59,814 nucleotides of DNA, from IMG/VR virus record IMGVR_UViG_3300032304_000176, positions 1 through 59,814 of that record. One strand, written 5' to 3'. Under the pieces are notes generated by a model. The model was not told the DNA's origin, did not search any database, and saw nothing but the letters and a program-made list of their open reading frames with translations. Numbering within the stretch: position 1 is the stretch's first letter; each line of letters opens with the position of its first letter. This DNA comes from a virus. Shown piece after piece: positions 55,510-59,814 of the stretch. A program made the position numbers and the translations under genes.

Positions 55510-56493
55510 ATGTACGGCTTTAACCCCTATTCAGCCGCTCCGTATAGCGCGTTAAGCGGCGGCGTTGTAATTGAGCTGACAGGGGTTTCTGCCAGTGGTC
55601 TTGTAGGTAATGAAACGCCAAACTTTGTCGCTGAGTTATCAGGGGTAAGTGCTACTGGCACGGTTGCTAATGTTGTAGCTGTTCTTGGAGTATCTCTTAC
55701 AGGGGTTTCGGCTTCTGGAAGTGCGGGTACAGTAGTAGCGTTCCCAGAAAGCTCTGCATCGTTGTTCCATAACGAAGCGTTTGGTTTTGCTGGCAATATT
55801 GTAGGCACAAGCGGCCCGAACTTACCTGCTACTGGGGTTCTTGCAACAGGTACGGTTGGTACGGTTACGACGTTGGCTGGCAGTATTGTCGCGCTTAACG
55901 GGGTTACTGCTTCTGGCAATGCGGGTAATGTAGCTACATCCACAACGCTTGGTATTACTGGGGTTAACGCGGTAGGAAATGTCGGCGATGTTACAGGCAC
56001 TAATGCATACTTCCAAACACTAACAGGTGTAGAAGCTGGTGGGTTTAGAGGCACGGTGTTACCTGCTATTGCGTCTGCTTTAAATGGCAACCAAGCCGAA
56101 GGCAGTGTCGGTATTGTTCTTTCGTTTACTGCGGGTGTTGGTGTTGTAGCATTTGGTAACTTAGGCACGATGTTGACGGAGTCAACTAACAACAACTCAG
56201 TAACAGGAGTTAGTGCGGTAGGAAACGTTGGTACAGTAACACCACTAGGTGGGGAAATAAAAGCCGCCACAGGCGTAGCAGCCGCAGGTACAGTTGGAAC
56301 CATCGCTCCGGGTTTTGCAGTTGCGCTTACTGGAGTACAAGCGGCGGCGGCAGTGGCTAGTGTTAACAAAGTAATTTCCGTAGCATTGGCAGGAGCAGCG
56401 GCTAGGGGTTCGGTAGGTGACTTGTACAATGTAGATTGGACGCCTATTAATACTTCTGAGCAAGGCGATTGGGTGTTAATTAATACGATTTAA
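55510..56493 (+). CDS. Repeat-rich tail fibre protein
   Basis: This 327-residue protein is almost entirely built from about ten repeats of the kind LTGVSASGLVGNE, LSGVSATGTVANV and LNGVTASGNAGNV (period about 22-30 residues), interrupted once by PESSASLFHNEAFGFAGNIVG. The end DWTPINTSEQGDWVLINT is typical of this fibre type. It probably forms a beta-solenoid or triple beta shaft exposed on the tail. Repeat number is free to change by recombination. Confidence 0.8.
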   Translation: MYGFNPYSAAPYSALSGGVVIELTGVSASGLVGNETPNFVAELSGVSATGTVANVVAVLGVSLTGVSASGSAGTVVAFPESSASLFHNEAFGFAGNIVGTSGPNLPATGVLATGTVGTVTTLAGSIVALNGVTASGNAGNVATSTTLGITGVNAVGNVGDVTGTNAYFQTLTGVEAGGFRGTVLPAIASALNGNQAEGSVGIVLSFTAGVGVVAFGNLGTMLTESTNNNSVTGVSAVGNVGTVTPLGGEIKAATGVAAAGTVGTIAPGFAVALTGVQAAAAVASVNKVISVALAGAAARGSVGDLYNVDWTPINTSEQGDWVLINTI

Positions 56494-56503
56494 AGGTGCC
56501 ACT

Positions 56504-56851
56504 ATGGCGTTAGTTCAAGCAGATCGCGTAAAAGAAACAGCGTCAGCCCCCGGAACCGGAGCGGTTACGTTGTTGGGCGCAGCTACAGGATTCCAACCAT
56601 TTAGCGCAGTGTTGATAGTTAGCGATACGTGCTTCTACACCATAGCAGACCAAGGCGGGGTTAATTGGGAAGTTGGTATCGGCACATACTCAGGTGTAAA
56701 CACCCTGACAAGAACAACAGTTTTATCTTCTAGTAACTCTGGAAGCACAGTTAATTTTAATACCGGTACTCAGGACGTATTCATAACGTACCCTGCTGGA
56801 AAAGCAGTAACAAATCCGCAAGCAGAGTCCTATGCTTGGTTTTTTAGTTAA
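56504..56851 (+). CDS. Small virion/fibre protein
   Basis: This 115-residue protein is beta-rich, with ALVQADRVKETASAPGTGAVTLLGAATGFQPFSAVL, WEVGIGTYSGVNTLTRTTVLSSSNSGS and INTGTQDVFITYPAGKAV-like ending. This pattern is a well known attachment/fibre domain in phages. Coupled by short spacing to its neighbours. Confidence 0.8.
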   Translation: MALVQADRVKETASAPGTGAVTLLGAATGFQPFSAVLIVSDTCFYTIADQGGVNWEVGIGTYSGVNTLTRTTVLSSSNSGSTVNFNTGTQDVFITYPAGKAVTNPQAESYAWFFS

Positions 56852-56860
56852 GGGGCAAAC

Positions 56861-57826
56861 ATGCTTATCCTAGACTCAACATCGAAGTCCATTCAAGCGG
56901 TAATGAGTGGTACGCCTACTACAACTAACCCGGGGTTTGTTACTGCATATTCAGACAATACCGGCGCAACATTTACTGAAGGCGCATCTGATGGCGCGTT
57001 AAACGGCGCATCTACGGTTACTTTAGTAGCAGCCCCTGCGGCTTCTACCCGTCGTATTATCAAAAGCATCAACATAGAGAACTGCGATACAGCCGCCGTT
57101 ACTATAACGATCTACTACAACAACGCTAGTACGCTTCGTATTCTAACCAAAGTCACTTTGCAGGTTGGTGATACATGGACAACCGATGGTACGTTTGATA
57201 CTACAGGCGCGTTGAAGTCAACGGTTGGCACGGTTAATTTGGCTAACGTCTCTGGCGTTCTTCCTGTTGCTAACGGTGGTACAGGTCAGTCTACGTACAC
57301 AGCGGGTGATACAACTTATTACGCTTCAGGCACAACGCTTACCAAACTCTCAATCGGCTCCAACGGTTTCTTGTTGTCTTCTACGGGCAGTGCCCCGCAG
57401 TGGTCTAACCCGACAGGCATTACAGTTGGCACAGCAACTACAGCAACAAACGTCACAGGCGGCGCGGCAGGTTCTTTGGTGTATCAGTCAGGTACAAGTG
57501 CAACTACAACGCTAAATCTAGGTGTCACAAACTACGTTTTAACTGCTGGTGCATCGGCTCCTCAGTATGTAGCGCAAAGTACATTGGCAGTGGGTTCTGC
57601 TACTACAGCGGGTTCTGCAACAACGGCTACTACAGCAACTAATATTGCTGGCGGTGCAAACGGTTCGGTGCCTTATCAAACAGGCTCAGGTGCTACAACA
57701 TTTTTAGCAGCGGGTACAAACGGTAATGTTTTGACCTTAACGGGCGGTGTTCCTACGTGGGCGGCTGCGTCTGGTGGTATTTCAACAGGTAAAAGTATCG
57801 CTATGGCGATGATCTTCGGATTCTAA
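56861..57826 (+). CDS. Tail fibre protein with GG-YQ repeats
   Basis: This 321-residue protein has an N-terminal beta domain (residues 1-120). Then comes NLANVSGVLPVANGGTGQSTYTAGD, a frequent fibre shaft hinge. The C-terminal repeats follow (TATNVTGGAAGSLVYQSG and TATNIAGGANGSVPYQTG). It ends in an unusual short hydrophobic tail KSIAMAMIFGF, seen at the end of other fibre proteins. Likely a receptor-contact fibre. Confidence 0.85.
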   Translation: MLILDSTSKSIQAVMSGTPTTTNPGFVTAYSDNTGATFTEGASDGALNGASTVTLVAAPAASTRRIIKSINIENCDTAAVTITIYYNNASTLRILTKVTLQVGDTWTTDGTFDTTGALKSTVGTVNLANVSGVLPVANGGTGQSTYTAGDTTYYASGTTLTKLSIGSNGFLLSSTGSAPQWSNPTGITVGTATTATNVTGGAAGSLVYQSGTSATTTLNLGVTNYVLTAGASAPQYVAQSTLAVGSATTAGSATTATTATNIAGGANGSVPYQTGSGATTFLAAGTNGNVLTLTGGVPTWAAASGGISTGKSIAMAMIFGF

Positions 57827-57837
57827 GGAGTTATTAA

Positions 57838-58248
57838 ATGGCTAACCCTAATATTGTTAACGTAGTCAGCATTTACGGAAACGTCGGCTACGTTATCCCT
57901 TCGGCGGCAGCTACTGCCACGACATCTTGGACGTATGACGGCACGACTGCTCTTACTGGCTTAAAACCAGCGGTGGGTACAGTTAACCGTATTACGTCTA
58001 TAACAGCGTCGAATACGACATCTAGTGCTGTAACTGCAACGATTGCTATTGGTAACAATGGCACGTTCGGTTCAGCTACTGTGATTACGTATCCTGCGTA
58101 TCAGATTTCAGTGCCGCCAAATGCAACGCTGATCATCATCGACAAGACCAACTCGGTGTACATCACTGAGAATCAGTCTGTTGCTGCTTATTCTGGTACT
58201 GCGAGTGCGCTGACATTTACAGCGACGTTTGAACAGATCACCTCGTAA
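57838..58248 (+). CDS. Beta-rich virion/fibre subunit
   Basis: This 136-residue protein starts behind AAGGAGTTATTAA. VNVVSIYGNVGYVIPSAAATATTSWTYDGTTALTGLKPAVGTVNRIT and ISVPPNATLIIIDKTNSVYI show a small beta sandwich of a type common near fibres. No enzyme motif. Confidence 0.75.
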   Translation: MANPNIVNVVSIYGNVGYVIPSAAATATTSWTYDGTTALTGLKPAVGTVNRITSITASNTTSSAVTATIAIGNNGTFGSATVITYPAYQISVPPNATLIIIDKTNSVYITENQSVAAYSGTASALTFTATFEQITS

Positions 58249-58256
58249 GGTCTAAC

Positions 58257-59126
58257 ATGGGACTTCGTTATCCCGGTGGTTATGTCACGGCGACGTTTAA
58301 TCCGCTTGCCTTAACTTCGTCTGCTGCTAATCTTTTGCTTGTAGCAGGAGGTGGGGGTTCGGGCAAAGATGTTGGGGGAGGAGGCGGCGCTGGCGGCGCA
58401 ATTCTTACTTCTTTTGGTTTTGTAACTGGGACTACGTATAGCATTGCAATTGGTTCTGGTGGGGCTGGCGCAACCTCTGGCGTTGTTGCTAGTAGTGGAA
58501 CAAATTCTACTTTTACTGGTCTCACAGCTTTGGGCGGTGGCGGCGGTACGGGACTTAACGTAAGCGGGGCTACGTCTGGCGGTTCGGGTGGGGGTGCTGG
58601 CGGTTCAAGTTCGTCCGGCACAATTTATGCTGGCGGGGTTGGTACTGTAGGGCAGGGTAATAGCGGCGGCGCAGGAACTTATTACGGGTCAGATAATTTT
58701 CCGGCTGGTGGCGGCGGCGGCGCTGGCTCCTCTGGGGTTAGTGGCGTATCCAGCGTTTCTGCTAGTGGTAATGGCGGAAATGGTATTGCCACAATGATAA
58801 CCGGCTCACAAACGTATTTTGGTGGAGGTGGTGGAGGCGGCGGCTTTAGCCCCACAGGTTTAACAGCTGGCTCGGGCGGTCTTGGTGGTGGCGGCAATGG
58901 TAATGCAGTTTCTGCTGGGTCTGGTACGGCTGGCAGTGCAAACACGGGCGGGGGTGCTGGTGGCCCTGCTGGCGGTGGCCCTACTAACGGCTCTGCTGGC
59001 GGTTCAGGCGTAGCTATCGTTCGTAGTGGTAGAGCAGCAGCTTCCTTCACAGGCTCACCTACAATTACAATGGCTGGCAGTGACTTTGTATATACGTTCA
59101 CTGGCAACGGTTCAATAACATTCTGA
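58257..59126 (+). CDS. Glycine-rich adhesin-type tail fibre protein
   Basis: This 289-residue protein is about a third Gly, in polyglycine runs (GGGGSG, VGGGGGAGGA, FGGGGGGGGF) separated by hydrophobic or variable segments. The end TGSPTITMAGSDFVYTFTGNGSITF is a beta closing strand. The lay-out matches glycine-rich adhesins that pack polyglycine II helices at fibre tips and set host range. Variable segments between the Gly runs are the likely receptor-binding surface. Confidence 0.85.
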   Translation: MGLRYPGGYVTATFNPLALTSSAANLLLVAGGGGSGKDVGGGGGAGGAILTSFGFVTGTTYSIAIGSGGAGATSGVVASSGTNSTFTGLTALGGGGGTGLNVSGATSGGSGGGAGGSSSSGTIYAGGVGTVGQGNSGGAGTYYGSDNFPAGGGGGAGSSGVSGVSSVSASGNGGNGIATMITGSQTYFGGGGGGGGFSPTGLTAGSGGLGGGGNGNAVSAGSGTAGSANTGGGAGGPAGGGPTNGSAGGSGVAIVRSGRAAASFTGSPTITMAGSDFVYTFTGNGSITF

Positions 59127-59133
59127 GGTTGAT

Positions 59134-59589
59134 ATGGCGCACTTTGCAAAGCTTGATGACAACAACGTGGTGCTAGAAGTCAACGCACTCAGCAACCATG
59201 AGCTAGTCACTAGCAAAGATACGGTAGATGAGAACGGCAACGTAGTCGTGTCTTTGGTTGAGTCTGAAGACAAGGGTATTGCATTCTTAACTGCGTGGTC
59301 AGGCGGCCATACTAACTGGAAGCAGACAAGCTACAACGCTACATTCCGTGGCAAGTTTGCAGGTATTGGCGACACGTATGACCCAGTAACTAATTTGTTT
59401 GTGGCTCCTGTAGTGGTGCAGCAAGAAGTTCCTGCTGGCTTGCCTACGATGGATTTGACCGTGTTGGAAACTCAACCAGAAGCCGCTATTACGTCACAAG
59501 CAGTGGTTGATTTAAGCTCAACTGACTTACCTGCATTTACTAGCAGCGATGTAGCTGCATTGACTTCAGAACAAATTACGGGGCTATAA
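59134..59589 (+). CDS. Fibre-associated protein of the MAHFAKLDDNNVV type
   Basis: This 151-residue protein opens with AHFAKLDDNNVVLEVNALSNHEL, followed by WKQTSYNATFRGKFAGIGDTYDP. These are highly recurrent phage sequences next to tail fibres, possibly fibre assembly or attachment factors. The C-terminus is a variable acidic region (LSSTDLPAFTSSDVAALTSEQI) with ALTSEQI-like repeats. Role not established. Confidence 0.8.
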   Translation: MAHFAKLDDNNVVLEVNALSNHELVTSKDTVDENGNVVVSLVESEDKGIAFLTAWSGGHTNWKQTSYNATFRGKFAGIGDTYDPVTNLFVAPVVVQQEVPAGLPTMDLTVLETQPEAAITSQAVVDLSSTDLPAFTSSDVAALTSEQITGL

Positions 59590-59590
59590 A

Positions 59591-59814
59591 ATGCCACAAT
59601 ACCAAGGTGTATGGACGCTAGAGGCGCAAGCTCAAGCTCAGTCTAATCAGCAATGGGTAACTGACCCTAATTTCAAGAACACCACTCTGCTGTTACAAGC
59701 AGACGGTACAGGCAGCGGTTCGCAGAACAATACCTTCTTAGATAGCAGTACCAACAACTTCTTCATCACTAGAAACGGTAATACTACCCAAGGTTCGTTC
59801 TCGCCGTTTAGTCA
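59591..59814 (+). CDS. Fibre-type protein, cut by the window end
   Basis: The first 74 residues are present. ATG 59591 follows the previous stop by 1 base. PQYQGVWTLEAQAQAQSNQQWVTDPNFKNTTLLLQADGTG and FLDSSTNNFFITRNGNTTQGSFSPF are the usual start of phage proteins carrying a concanavalin/LamG-like domain. The rest lies outside the window, so its full length and the join to the left end are unknown. Confidence 0.8.
   Translation, partial: MPQYQGVWTLEAQAQAQSNQQWVTDPNFKNTTLLLQADGTGSGSQNNTFLDSSTNNFFITRNGNTTQGSFSPFS

Noticed and set aside
55527-56429. 300-residue open frame on the - strand
   Set aside because: Mirror of the repeat-rich fibre gene; Pro/Thr/Val low complexity follows from the sense repeats.
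58280-59149. Pro-rich open frames antisense to the glycine-rich adhesin
   Set aside because: Polyglycine codons read backward give polyproline; no start signals.

Overview
This window looks like most of the genome of a virulent, short-tailed (podovirus-like) bacteriophage, probably from an aquatic metagenome. It encodes a large terminase, a P22-like portal, a Mu gpT-like major capsid protein, adaptor proteins, collar and glycine-rich fibres, a holin/lysozyme pair and its own replication proteins. I see no sheath, tape measure, integrase, RNA polymerase or rRNA. Sigma70-type promoters, including a perfect TTGACA-17-TATAAT, suggest the phage relies on the host RNA polymerase of a Gram-negative bacterium. 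The host itself cannot be named from the sequence. The right end cuts a fibre-type gene, so the window is not shown to be the complete genome.

Layout. (1) 1-18200, + strand: lysis genes, a collar fibre, a P22 gp10-like tail protein, two GNAT-fold proteins, glycine/glutamine-rich internal-virion candidates and one giant 2532-residue polyvalent protein with L,D-transpeptidase-like, metallopeptidase-like and ADP-ribosyltransferase-like parts. (2) 18205-38400, - strand: early and replication genes. From the promoter side leftward these are small early proteins, a MoxR-type AAA+ ATPase / VWA-metallopeptidase / DUF3150-like trio, many 35-110 residue unknowns, HTH regulators, a VRR-NUC nuclease, family A DNA polymerase, a Cas4/RecB-like nuclease, a SNF2-type helicase, an SSB-like protein and a primase-helicase. 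(3) 38393-40097: a control region holding an origin-like repeat field (CGGAACA repeats around an AT-rich core), one lysine-rich gene, divergent promoters and a structured leader RNA. (4) 40098-59814, + strand: terminase, portal, GroES-like co-chaperonin, scaffold, capsid, a small cassette bounded by two UUCG terminators, an inverted HNH gene, connector proteins and a long series of small tail-fibre or decoration genes.

Regulation is the most distinctive part. A 15-bp palindrome (TTAGGTA-N-TACCTAA) occurs seven times between 33536 and 39757. In five cases it abuts the same CTTGGAG ribosome-binding site of a leftward gene, and twice it is preceded by the same GC-rich hairpin. Other palindromes mark the late promoter, the capsid-proximal cassette and the decoration operon. 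The leader of the terminase operon can fold into a cloverleaf-like RNA whose T-loop arm and AGGGAA box recall the cobalamin riboswitch core. A Gly-Gly motif recurs in at least seven proteins of the two structural arms.
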